Translations under genes and position numbers: made by a program
Part shown: in pieces, positions 17,464-24,512 of the stretch
How the letters are laid out: the number at the start of each line of letters is the position of its first letter
How positions within the stretch are numbered: the stretch's first letter is position 1
DNA from: JBDROU01 sp043809745 [NCBI: bacterium]
Lineage (GTDB): Bacteria; Elusimicrobiota; JBDRMW01
Assembly: GCA_043809745.1 (NCBI GenBank)
Contig: JBDROU010000093.1
Span: forward strand, 1 to 27,953
DNA: 27,953 bases
Reading direction: 5' to 3'
Notes under the pieces: generated by a model
Told to the model about the DNA's origin: nothing
Database searches by the model: none
What the model saw: only the letters and a program-made list of their open reading frames with translations

Positions 17464-18087
17464 ATGAGCAAAAAGGACAGACTTAGTAAGGGATTGTTAA
17501 AACTTAGCGAATTAGCTGAAAAGGCTAATGTAACACTTGGGACCATCAGGCATTATGTTAATTTAGGACTTATTAAGCCAAGTGGTATAACACCCGGCCG
17601 TTTTAGGCTCTTTGACGAGAAGACAACAGTAGACAGGATTATTTATGTCAGAAAACTCGTAGCTGAAGGTAAAGGTTTGGATGAGATAAAGGAGATGGAT
17701 TTAGAGCACCGGCCAGCAAAAGAGATACTCGTAGTTGATGACGATATAGAAGTCAGGGATTTAATAAAAGATTTATTAAAAGATAAGATAGAAGTGAACA
17801 TAAAAACAGCTTTTGATGGTTTTATCGCAGGCAAACTGCTTGGTGAATACGTGCCCGATCTTGTTATACTTGACTTGCACCTTCCGGGCATGGATGGTTT
17901 TAAGGTATGCGAGAATTTAAGAAAAGATCCTCAATTTACCAGGACTAAAGTGCTTGCGATTACAGGATATGCTTCAGAGGAGAGCGAAGAAAAGATTCTT
18001 TTAGCCGGGGCTAACGCATATCTAACCAAACCATTTAATACTAATGAATTATTGCAGGTAATAAAAGAGTTATTAAATATTCATTAA
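17464..18087 (+). CDS. MerR-type DNA-binding domain fused to a response-regulator receiver domain
   Basis: 207 residues in two domains. Residues ~11-80 are a MerR-like winged helix-turn-helix (LLKLSELAEKANVTLGTIRHYVNLGLI, then GRFRLFDEKT, then IYVRKLVAEGKGLDEIKEM). Residues ~87-205 are a CheY-like receiver: acidic pocket D92-D94 (VVDDD), phospho-acceptor D137 (VILDLHLPGMDG), T167 (AITGYA) and K189 (LTKPF). All receiver residues are intact, so phosphorylation by a histidine kinase is expected to control DNA binding. Typical response regulators carry the receiver first; here the DNA-binding domain is N-terminal and of the MerR class. No cognate kinase is in this window. The ATG has no ribosome site and a promoter only 6 bases away. 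Its targets are unknown; the Tol-Pal genes directly downstream are candidates by position only. Confidence 0.9.
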   Translation: MSKKDRLSKGLLKLSELAEKANVTLGTIRHYVNLGLIKPSGITPGRFRLFDEKTTVDRIIYVRKLVAEGKGLDEIKEMDLEHRPAKEILVVDDDIEVRDLIKDLLKDKIEVNIKTAFDGFIAGKLLGEYVPDLVILDLHLPGMDGFKVCENLRKDPQFTRTKVLAITGYASEESEEKILLAGANAYLTKPFNTNELLQVIKELLNIH

Positions 18088-18096
18088 TATTTGCCC

Positions 18097-18125
18097 TTGA
18101 CATACATCTAGTTTTGGTTCATAAT
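18097..18125 (+). promoter_or_regulatory. Sigma70-type promoter for the pal-cpoB-tolA-tolB operon
   Basis: Perfect TTGACA (18097-18102), 17 bases, CATAAT (18120-18125; 5/6). Its predicted start is about 27 bases before the pal ATG. No other convincing promoter appears before tolQ. Confidence 0.65.
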
Positions 18126-18158
18126 ATATGCTGAAATAAAACGGTATAAGGAGGACGT

Positions 18159-18656
18159 ATGCTTAAGAAGATTATGGTTATAGGACTTATGTTAGTGATA
18201 TCAGGAGCGTTTGTTTCATGCGCCAAGAAACAAATTATTCAAGAACCTGAGATTGAAAAAGCTGAAGAGATAGAAGTAGAGGAACCGGCTGTAAGAGGAA
18301 AAGAATTTCAAAATATAGATGAATTAGCTGTTGTAAATTTTGATTATGACAAGTCCGATCTTAGATCGGATGCGCGGGAAATACTAAAAGCAAATGCAGA
18401 ATTTTTGAAAAAGAATACAAATTTAGAAGTGCTTGTTGAAGGGCATTGCGATGAGAGAGGTTCATTAGAGTATAATCTGGCGCTTGGACAGAGAAGGGCT
18501 GCTGTCGTAAGAACGTATTATATTCAGCTGGGTGTTGCGGCTAACAAAATAACTACAATTTCCTACGGTGAAGAGCGTCCGGTTTCTGCAGGAACCTCTG
18601 AATATGCATACTCAAAAAACAGAAGAGCAGAAACCTTAGCCCGCAGTGGATTATAG
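18159..18656 (+). CDS. pal: Peptidoglycan-associated lipoprotein Pal
   Basis: A 165-residue lipoprotein: the signal peptide ends in AFVSC21, with Ala at +2 so outer-membrane sorting is expected. A Glu-rich linker (~28-50) follows, then an OmpA-like peptidoglycan-binding domain (~56-162). The binding motif is VEGHCDERGSLEYNLALGQRRA, split here as GHCDERG (95-101) and YNLALGQRRA (105-114), with Asp98 and Arg113 in the places that hold diaminopimelate. Pal tethers the outer membrane to the cell wall and is relocated to the division site by the Tol complex. AAGGAGG sits 6 bases before the ATG. It is the first gene of its operon, whereas the classical order has pal near the end. Confidence 0.93.
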   Translation: MLKKIMVIGLMLVISGAFVSCAKKQIIQEPEIEKAEEIEVEEPAVRGKEFQNIDELAVVNFDYDKSDLRSDAREILKANAEFLKKNTNLEVLVEGHCDERGSLEYNLALGQRRAAVVRTYYIQLGVAANKITTISYGEERPVSAGTSEYAYSKNRRAETLARSGL

Positions 18657-18690
18657 TCCCCAAGATATTTGTAGACAAAGAATACTCAAA

Positions 18691-19371
18691 ATGAAAAGCC
18701 TATTTCCTATAGGACTTTCTGTCATCTTCTGTTTTTCTATTTCAGGATGTATTACAACTTCTCAATCATACGGTAATCTCCGTTCAGAAATTTCCTCGTT
18801 AAAAAGAACAATCAATCAGATGCAAACCAATCAGGCGGATCTTGTCATTACAATGCAGGAGCTTAATGGCAGCATGATTTCACTTACTGAGAAATTGGAA
18901 GATAATCAGGATAAGATGTCAACGCTTTCTCAGAAATTGGATGATCTGGATGCGAATTTCTCACAGAGGATGGATGATCTTTCTGTTAGATTAAGCGGCC
19001 AAACCCAAAAACAGAAACCCAAACCTTCGCAAATATATGATATCGCGTATAACGATTATTCGCAGGGCCATTACGAGCTTGCTATAGTAGGATTTAGGAA
19101 TTATATTGAAATTTTCCCTAATGGAGAACTGACAGAACAGTCTTTGTATTATTTGGGTGAAAGTTTAGCCATGGCAAAAAAAAATGAGGAAGCTCTGGAA
19201 ACCTTTGAGAGGTTTATAAGATTTTACCCGCGCAGCGAATTTATTCAGGATGCTCAATCAAAATATGATTCGCTCCTGAAAAGTAAAAATAATTCCAAGA
19301 GTCCCCAAAATAATAGCAAGAATAAATCATCCATTGAAATAGTGCCGCCTAAACCAGCTGATAAGGAGTAA
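18691..19371 (+). CDS. cpoB: CpoB/YbgF-like Tol-Pal system lipoprotein with TPR repeats
   Basis: A 226-residue protein. The start ATG 18691 is chosen because it gives a clean lipoprotein signal peptide (MKSLFPIGLSVIFCFSISGC, lipobox ISGC20); an in-frame GTG at 18646, overlapping the pal stop, would add 15 polar residues ahead of it. Residues ~27-105 form a heptad-rich coiled coil with repeated SEKL/QKLDDL patterns, followed by a linker and TPR-like helices (~120-200; YDIAYNDYSQGHYELAIVGF, NYIEIFPNGE, ESLAMAKKNEEALETFERFI). This is the YbgF/CpoB layout, which in other bacteria links Tol energy to peptidoglycan synthesis. Unlike E. coli CpoB, which is soluble, this one should be lipid-anchored. 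It has a Ser/Asn/Lys-rich tail. It lies 34 bases after pal. Confidence 0.85.
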   Translation: MKSLFPIGLSVIFCFSISGCITTSQSYGNLRSEISSLKRTINQMQTNQADLVITMQELNGSMISLTEKLEDNQDKMSTLSQKLDDLDANFSQRMDDLSVRLSGQTQKQKPKPSQIYDIAYNDYSQGHYELAIVGFRNYIEIFPNGELTEQSLYYLGESLAMAKKNEEALETFERFIRFYPRSEFIQDAQSKYDSLLKSKNNSKSPQNNSKNKSSIEIVPPKPADKE

Positions 19372-19404
19372 ATAATCGGGGTCGGCAGGCGATCCCATAA
19401 AGCA

Positions 19405-19986
19405 ATGGATAAAACCTTTAAGATTTCTCTTCAGATTTCAATCGCATTTCACGCTCTTCTTCTGATCAGTTTTTCGGTAAAGCAAACAAAAATAATAAAA
19501 GTGCCTCTGTATGTTGATCTCGTTCGATACGAACCAAAAGTAGAAAAGAAAGAAAAGAAAAAAAAGGAAGATGTTGCGCTAAAAGAAGTTAAGAAGAAGG
19601 AAAAAGAAGAGGCAATCCCAAAAGAGACCGTAATTGAGGAATCGAAAAAGATACAGCCGGAGCCGATGGCAGCCCAGGCAACTTCAAAAATAATGCTTGA
19701 GGATGAAAACTTCCCGTTTCCTTATTATCTTAAGGTGCTCCAAAACAGGATTGCTGCAAGGTGGAGGTGGCCTGCCAATACAGGGGTATTAAAAGCTGTA
19801 GCGTATTTTAAGGTTTTAAGGGAAGGAAGAATGACGGATATAAAAATACATGAATCCTCTGGTGATTATCTTTTTGATCAAGCAGCCTTAAGGGCAATTA
19901 ACCTATCCCAGCCTATGCCATCTTTGCCGGAAAGATATACTGAGAATCAGCTTGGTGTTTATTTCGAGTTTAACTTTCATGAATAA
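19405..19986 (+). CDS. tolA: TolA/TonB-like energy-transducing protein
   Basis: 193 residues in the TonB/TolA arrangement. A short cytoplasmic start is followed by one membrane helix (~9-26, LQISIAFHALLLISFSV with the conserved His in the helix) and a Lys/Glu-rich periplasmic spacer (~43-85, KVEKKEKKKKEDVALKEV). The C-terminal domain (~105-193) is TonB_C-like (YLKVLQNRIAARWRWP, then LREGRMTDIKIHESSGD, DQAALRAINLSQPMPSLP). It should span inner membrane to outer-membrane partners, taking energy from a TolQ-type motor. I call it TolA by its place between cpoB and tolB; the domain itself is TonB-type, so TonB is the alternative. The spacer is short compared with proteobacterial TolA. Its stop overlaps the tolB start by 8 bases, indicating coupling. 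Confidence 0.8.
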   Translation: MDKTFKISLQISIAFHALLLISFSVKQTKIIKVPLYVDLVRYEPKVEKKEKKKKEDVALKEVKKKEKEEAIPKETVIEESKKIQPEPMAAQATSKIMLEDENFPFPYYLKVLQNRIAARWRWPANTGVLKAVAYFKVLREGRMTDIKIHESSGDYLFDQAALRAINLSQPMPSLPERYTENQLGVYFEFNFHE

Positions 19987-21253
19987 ATTATTCTTTTTAA
20001 TCGTCATTTTCTTGTGTTTTATAGGTATTAATGCTGATTCCGCTGATGTGTATCTCGGTATAGAATCAAGAGGGGAAAAGATTGACCTAGGCATAAGTCA
20101 GATTCAGGCCAGGAATGATCTGGAAATAGAACATACTGTTGGCGAAGAATTAAGGCAGATAATTATGAACGATCTTTTATTCAGCTTATATTTTAATGTT
20201 GTAGAAAGTGATGAACCCTTATTTGTTGAAGGTGTAATAAATTTTGAATCGTGGGTTAAGTCATCATCAGATGTGCTACTGGTTCCATATATTTCTTTGG
20301 AGCATAATTTTATAGGGGTACAGCTTAAAGCTTACGATGTCAGCGGTAAAACGCTGATATGGACAAAAAACTTTTATTCCAGCAAACGGGAGTTAAGAAA
20401 GCTGGCGCATATAGTTTCGGATGAGATTGTACTGCGTTTTACCGGGGAAAAAGGCATTGCCCAAAGTAAAATAGCATTTATAAACGACTCTACGGGTAAT
20501 AAGGAGTTATATATTACAGATTATGACGGTAGGAACATAAAAAGGTTAACTTATAATAAATCAATAGCGCTCTTCCCAAAATGGTCGCCTGATAATGAGA
20601 GTATTTGTTTTACTTCATACCATCATGGCAACCCTGATCTTTTTATTATAAGTTCTGATGGTGTAATCTTAAAATCTATCTCGACGAGGCATGGATTGAA
20701 CGCTGCGGCGCAGTGGGCTCCGGATGGGGAATCACTAGCATTAACACTTTCAATAGGCCGAAGCCCGGACATTTATCAGATAGACCTTCAAGGTAAAATA
20801 ATAAAGCAGCTTACCAGCGGATGGGGAGCAGAGATCTCTCCGTGTTTTTCGCCTGACGGCAAACAGATAGTATTTACATCTGATAAACCGGGATTCCCTC
20901 AGCTTTATACGATTCGTATTGATCAAAATTTGGAACACAGGCTTTTCTCAGGGAAATATTCAGACTCCGCCGCATGGTCTCCCAAAGGGGATTCAATAGC
21001 ATTCTCAATGTTTAATAAGTATGGGAAATTCGATATATTTACCGTTAATACCAACGGCAGGTCTTTAAGACAGCTTACTCAAGATGCTCAAAAGAATGAA
21101 AATCCTTCTTGGTCCCCGGATGGTAGATTTATAGTATTTGCATCAAACAGAAACGGTGAGTACGAACTCTTTATGATGTCGCAGGATGGAAGCAGGCAAA
21201 AGAGAGTATTCAAGGTAAAAGGCAACTGCTTTACACCTGACTGGGGCAACTAG
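19979..21253 (+). CDS. tolB: Tol-Pal system beta-propeller protein TolB
   Basis: 424 residues from ATG 19979, which overlaps the end of tolA by 8 bases and opens a signal peptide (MNKLFFLIVIFLCFIGINA). An in-frame GTG at 19952 would bury the signal peptide. The N-terminal domain (~22-150) matches TolB's (DVYLGIES..., LRQIIMNDLLFSLYFNVVES, YISLEHNFIGVQLKAYDVSG). Then comes a six-bladed propeller of PD40/WD40-like repeats (~155-424) with repeating KWSPDNESICFTS, QWAPDGESLALT, CFSPDGKQIVFTSD, AWSPKGDSIAFS, SWSPDGRFIVFASNRNG. TolB sits in the periplasm, binds Pal and is displaced by TolA. Complete length and all repeats suggest a functional protein. It is the last gene before the separate tolQ promoter. 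Confidence 0.93.
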   Translation: MNKLFFLIVIFLCFIGINADSADVYLGIESRGEKIDLGISQIQARNDLEIEHTVGEELRQIIMNDLLFSLYFNVVESDEPLFVEGVINFESWVKSSSDVLLVPYISLEHNFIGVQLKAYDVSGKTLIWTKNFYSSKRELRKLAHIVSDEIVLRFTGEKGIAQSKIAFINDSTGNKELYITDYDGRNIKRLTYNKSIALFPKWSPDNESICFTSYHHGNPDLFIISSDGVILKSISTRHGLNAAAQWAPDGESLALTLSIGRSPDIYQIDLQGKIIKQLTSGWGAEISPCFSPDGKQIVFTSDKPGFPQLYTIRIDQNLEHRLFSGKYSDSAAWSPKGDSIAFSMFNKYGKFDIFTVNTNGRSLRQLTQDAQKNENPSWSPDGRFIVFASNRNGEYELFMMSQDGSRQKRVFKVKGNCFTPDWGN

Positions 21254-21257
21254 GGGC

Positions 21258-21286
21258 TTGGTTTAAATCTGATATTTTAATATAAT
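21258..21286 (+). promoter_or_regulatory. Sigma70-type promoter for tolQ and downstream genes
   Basis: TTGGTT (21258-21263), 17 bases, perfect TATAAT (21281-21286). It starts 4 bases after the tolB stop and 34 bases before the tolQ ATG, so tolQ can be expressed apart from the pal operon. Confidence 0.6.
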
Positions 21287-21319
21287 AGTTGGATCTTGCA
21301 GTAGTTTTAGGGGGGAACG

Positions 21320-21925
21320 ATGTGGCAGTATTTTCTTAAAGGCGGATTCATGATGTGGCCGCTTTTTGCTTGTTCTGTAATTTCATTGGCAATTATTATT
21401 GAAAGATTTTTCTATTTCCGAAAATTGGCCAGACTTGATCAAGAATTCTTAGAAAGCTTGAGCAAGCATCTGCATGGAGGAGCTATAGCAGAGGCTACGG
21501 CTGCCTGCACCAAGTTTGCTACCCCGCTGGCTTTAGTCCTTCGTTCCGGATTAGAGAAACTTTCGCAGGGGAAAGAAGCAATTAAAATTTCTATAGAAGA
21601 ATCCAGCATGAACCATACAACAAAGTTGGAGAAATATCTGCCGTTTCTGGCTGCTATAGCTTCAGTTTCAACGCTGATGGGTTTTACAGGAACGGTGCTA
21701 GGCATGATTAAAGCATTCGGATCAATTGCCCGGGAAGGTGTATCATCCCCTGCAATAGTGGCTTCCGGTATTGGAGAAGCGTTAATAACCACAGCGACGG
21801 GATTGCTTATAGCTATCCCCACAGTAATTGCATATCACTACTTCAATTATCGCGTAGATAATGAGTACAGGATTATAGAAAGCTACAGCAACGATATAGC
21901 GAATATTAACTATTCTAACCAGTAA
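21320..21925 (+). CDS. tolQ: TolQ/ExbB/MotA-family proton channel protein
   Basis: 201 residues with three membrane helices (~10-30, ~108-132, ~145-172) and the family pattern: YFLKGGFMMWPLFACSVISLAIIIERF at the start (helix 1), LMGFTGTVLGMIKAF (~119-133) and ASGIGEALITTATGLLIAIPTVIAYHYF (~147-174). These helices form the proton-driven stator with TolR or ExbD. TAGGGGGGAAC precedes ATG 21320. The partner gene tolR/exbD, which normally follows, is not here: the next gene, 22 bases on, encodes a HEAT-repeat protein. Position near tolB/tolA suggests TolQ; ExbB with a separate ExbD pair cannot be excluded. Confidence 0.88.
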   Translation: MWQYFLKGGFMMWPLFACSVISLAIIIERFFYFRKLARLDQEFLESLSKHLHGGAIAEATAACTKFATPLALVLRSGLEKLSQGKEAIKISIEESSMNHTTKLEKYLPFLAAIASVSTLMGFTGTVLGMIKAFGSIAREGVSSPAIVASGIGEALITTATGLLIAIPTVIAYHYFNYRVDNEYRIIESYSNDIANINYSNQ

Positions 21926-21947
21926 CACAAGAAATGAGGGGAATAAT

Positions 21948-22757
21948 ATGCGTATCTTAATAGTTTTATTTTCTTTTTTATTCTTTACTTGTCAGGTTGC
22001 CGCTCAAGATGAATTATTAAAAAAAATTAGCACCGATACTGTGAAAATAGAGAAGGTTAAGGAACTTTCTCCAATGGAAAACTTAAAAGATGCGGACCCT
22101 AAAATTCGCAGAATGGCTGTAATGAAATTGGGAAAAATTTATAGCGAGGGTAAAGTGCAGGATAAGGATATAAACAAAAAGAAAGCGGCAGTTAAGGAGC
22201 TTAAAAATCTGTTAAAAGATAAAGACCCGCAAATTCGGAGCGCTTCCGCAAAAGCTTTAAACAAAATTGACCCAAAAGAAACGCTTAAGGATATAATCGC
22301 TGCATTAAAAAGAGAAAAGGACAGGAATCCAAAAGTGGAGTTCATAAGAATTATAGGTGAAAGTAAGGATCATATAAATTCTTCAATAATATCAGATTAT
22401 CTAAAAGATGAAGATCCGATAGTAAGGACCGATGCGGTAGCCGCATTGGGTAAGATAGAAGACCCTGAAACTTATAATGATATTGTTAATATGCTGGATG
22501 ATAAGTCTGAGGGTGTTCGAGTAGTTGCGAGCGGTGTGATCGGTAATCTGAAAATAGAAAGCGCTTCCGATAAATTAATTGAATTGCTGGATGATAAAAA
22601 TAATGAAGTGCGGTATTTTGCGGCAGATGCTCTTTCAAAAGTAGCTAAGATAGAGCACGTAAAAGCTGTAAAAAAACGTTTGAAAGTAGAGGAAGATGAG
22701 AAGGTGAAAAGTGTATTAGAAGATATAATTAAACAATTATCGAAAGAGAAACCATAA
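21948..22757 (+). CDS. Secreted HEAT-repeat protein
   Basis: 269 residues with a Sec signal peptide (MRILIVLFSFLFFTCQVAA|Q) and then about five or six alpha-helical repeats of the HEAT/PBS-lyase type. Repeat starts read LKDADPKIRRMAVMKLGKI, LKDKDPQIRSASAKALNKI, LKDEDPIVRTDAVAALGKI, LDDKSEGVRVVASGVIGNL and LDDKNNEVRYFAADALSKV. Such repeats make curved protein-binding scaffolds with no enzymatic activity of their own. It follows tolQ by 22 bases, in the slot where tolR would be expected, and GAGGGG precedes the ATG. Its TAA overlaps the argF ATG by one base (TAATG), so the two are translationally coupled. A periplasmic role beside the TolQ complex is possible but is positional inference only. 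Confidence 0.8.
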   Translation: MRILIVLFSFLFFTCQVAAQDELLKKISTDTVKIEKVKELSPMENLKDADPKIRRMAVMKLGKIYSEGKVQDKDINKKKAAVKELKNLLKDKDPQIRSASAKALNKIDPKETLKDIIAALKREKDRNPKVEFIRIIGESKDHINSSIISDYLKDEDPIVRTDAVAALGKIEDPETYNDIVNMLDDKSEGVRVVASGVIGNLKIESASDKLIELLDDKNNEVRYFAADALSKVAKIEHVKAVKKRLKVEEDEKVKSVLEDIIKQLSKEKP

Positions 22758-23728
22758 TGAAAAGGGATTTGTTATCAATATCAGATTTGAGCTTTGATGA
22801 AATAGCAGTATTAATTAAAAATACATTTATATTGAAGGAAAAGCAGAAAAAACTTGTTAAATATCAACCTCTTGTTGGCAAATCTCTTGGCATGCTTTTT
22901 CAGAAGCCTTCTACCAGGACTTCTATATCGTTTGCGGTAGGGATGTATCAACTTGGTGGTTTTCCTATAATGCTTAGTTCCAGGGATTTGCAGCTGCAGA
23001 GGGGTGAGAGTATCTCTGATACGGGCAGGGTAGTAGAGAGGTATCTGGATTTATTAATGATAAGAGCCAACAAGCATAGTGAAGCGGTAGGCCTTTCCCA
23101 GAATTCTTCGGTACCTGTGATAAATGGTCTTACGGACAAGGAGCACCCATGTCAGGTATTAGCAGATGTATTTACTTTAATTGAAAAACTAAGCAAATCT
23201 AAAAAGGATTTTAAGGAAAAACTTACCAAAGGGGTATTTAATACTCTGAAGGTTAGCTTCATAGGTGACAGCAACAATGTTGCTAACTCCTGGATACTTG
23301 CTTCAGCTGTACTGGGCATGAATTTTGTTATTGCCTGCCCAATTGGATTTGAGCCGGATAAGCAGATTATCGCTTTAGCGCAAGACCTGTCTGCTAAATC
23401 CGGAGCTAAAATTGATATAACTAATGACCCTAAGGAAGCTGTAAAAGACAGCAATATAGTATATACTGATGTTTGGGTAAGTATGGGTAAAGAAGCTGAA
23501 CAGGAAAAAAGAAAGAGTACCTTTAAGGATTTTCAGGTAAATGAAAAGTTAATGGCTGATGCCTTGCCAGATACATTGGTAATGCATTGTCTCCCGGCAA
23601 AGAGGGGAGAGGAGATAACGGCAGGTGTTATAGACGGCCCTCAATCAGTTATATTTGATCAAGCTGAGAACAGATTGCATATGCAAAAGGCGATCCTCCT
23701 TGCGCTTTCCGGAATCTGGGAGATTTAA
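22757..23728 (+). CDS. argF: Ornithine carbamoyltransferase
   Basis: 323 residues with all the carbamoyltransferase signatures: carbamoyl-phosphate binding KPSTRTSISF (50-59), HPCQ (~130), VSFIGDSNNVANSW (~165-178), the ornithine-binding DVWVSMG (~236-242) and catalytic HCLPAKRGEEI (~277-287). It makes citrulline from ornithine and carbamoyl phosphate in the arginine pathway. SMG rather than the aspartate-transcarbamoylase pattern supports ornithine as substrate. There is a Lys-rich insert of about ten residues at ~145-160 (KLSKSKKDFKEKLTKG) before strand VSFIGD. It starts in a TAATG overlap with the HEAT gene and is followed 25 bases later by a DNA glycosylase; no other arginine genes are in the window. 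Confidence 0.94.
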   Translation: MKRDLLSISDLSFDEIAVLIKNTFILKEKQKKLVKYQPLVGKSLGMLFQKPSTRTSISFAVGMYQLGGFPIMLSSRDLQLQRGESISDTGRVVERYLDLLMIRANKHSEAVGLSQNSSVPVINGLTDKEHPCQVLADVFTLIEKLSKSKKDFKEKLTKGVFNTLKVSFIGDSNNVANSWILASAVLGMNFVIACPIGFEPDKQIIALAQDLSAKSGAKIDITNDPKEAVKDSNIVYTDVWVSMGKEAEQEKRKSTFKDFQVNEKLMADALPDTLVMHCLPAKRGEEITAGVIDGPQSVIFDQAENRLHMQKAILLALSGIWEI

Positions 23729-23753
23729 TCCAAGAACCTTGCAGAGGCCATTA

Positions 23754-24425
23754 GTGCCGTCAATAAAAAGAAAATTAATCAAAAATTATAATATTTTACT
23801 TAAACATTTTGGCCCCCAGTATTGGTGGCCCGGTGATTCGGATTGGGAGATAATGATCGGCGCTGTATTGACGCAAAATACAGCATGGAGCAATGTCAGC
23901 AAAGCAATAGAAAACCTCAAAAAAGCCAGATCCTTAAATTTTAATAAATTCATAAACCTTCCAAAAAAAGAACTTGAAACACTTATCAGACCTGCCGGAT
24001 ACTTTAGACAGAAATCAAAATACCTGAAAATACTGGCTAATCATATTAAATCTAAATATAAAGGCAGTTTAGAGCTATTGTTTAACAAGAATTTGATTGA
24101 TTTAAGAATAGAGTTGCTTAATATCAAGGGTATAGGTGAAGAGACAGCCGACTCAATAATACTTTATGCCGGTAAAAAGCCTATATTTGTAGTAGATGCT
24201 TATACAAAACGTATTTTGCAGAGATGGGGTATAAAAATTAGTAAAAAATATAGCGGGATTCAGCATTTATTCCACAAAAATCTTCCTAAAAATGTTAAGT
24301 TATTTAATGAATATCATGCTCTCTTAGTAGCCCTTGGCAAATTCTTCTGTAAGCCGAAACCCATCTGTAAAGCCTGCCCGATAAAAAGCTGTACATATAT
24401 AAAGCAAAATTTGTATAATAAGTAG
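23754..24425 (+). CDS. Endonuclease III-superfamily DNA glycosylase (MagIII-like)
   Basis: 223 residues from GTG 23754, supported by AGAGG about 7 bases upstream and by lying after the argF stop; longer in-frame starts run into argF. The helix-hairpin-helix LLNIKGIGEETADSIILYAG (121-140) is followed by catalytic Asp148 in VVDAYTKRI. Four cysteines C199, C205, C208 and C213 (C-x5-C-x2-C-x4-C) look like a slightly shortened iron-sulfur loop (E. coli Nth: x6, x2, x5). The lyase lysine of endonuclease III is Glu130 here (GIGEETA), so it is expected to be a monofunctional glycosylase. WWPGDSDWEIMIGAVLTQNT and RPAGYFRQKSK strongly recall Helicobacter MagIII, a 3-methyladenine glycosylase. The substrate is therefore probably alkylated purine, but that is inference. 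Confidence 0.85.
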   Translation: MPSIKRKLIKNYNILLKHFGPQYWWPGDSDWEIMIGAVLTQNTAWSNVSKAIENLKKARSLNFNKFINLPKKELETLIRPAGYFRQKSKYLKILANHIKSKYKGSLELLFNKNLIDLRIELLNIKGIGEETADSIILYAGKKPIFVVDAYTKRILQRWGIKISKKYSGIQHLFHKNLPKNVKLFNEYHALLVALGKFFCKPKPICKACPIKSCTYIKQNLYNK

Positions 24426-24454
24426 TAAGTTTTAGACTTAAGTTATTATTGTAG

Positions 24455-24490
24455 GCCGAGCGGATATTGTATTTGCTTGGCTGTTTTTTT
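24455..24490 (+). terminator. Rho-independent terminator after the DNA glycosylase
   Basis: GCCGAGC (24455-24461) pairs with GCTTGGC (24475-24481) over 7 base pairs including one G-U, with a 13-base loop and then TGTTTTTTT (24482-24490). It ends the tolQ-HEAT-argF-glycosylase unit only 22 bases before the next start codon. Confidence 0.7.
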
Positions 24491-24512
24491 GTACTCTTTG
24501 TACGCATGATCT

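Noticed and set aside
21439-21822. Minus-strand frame opposite tolQ
   Set aside because: Shadow of the conserved TolQ coding sequence; composition follows the reverse complement of TolQ codons.
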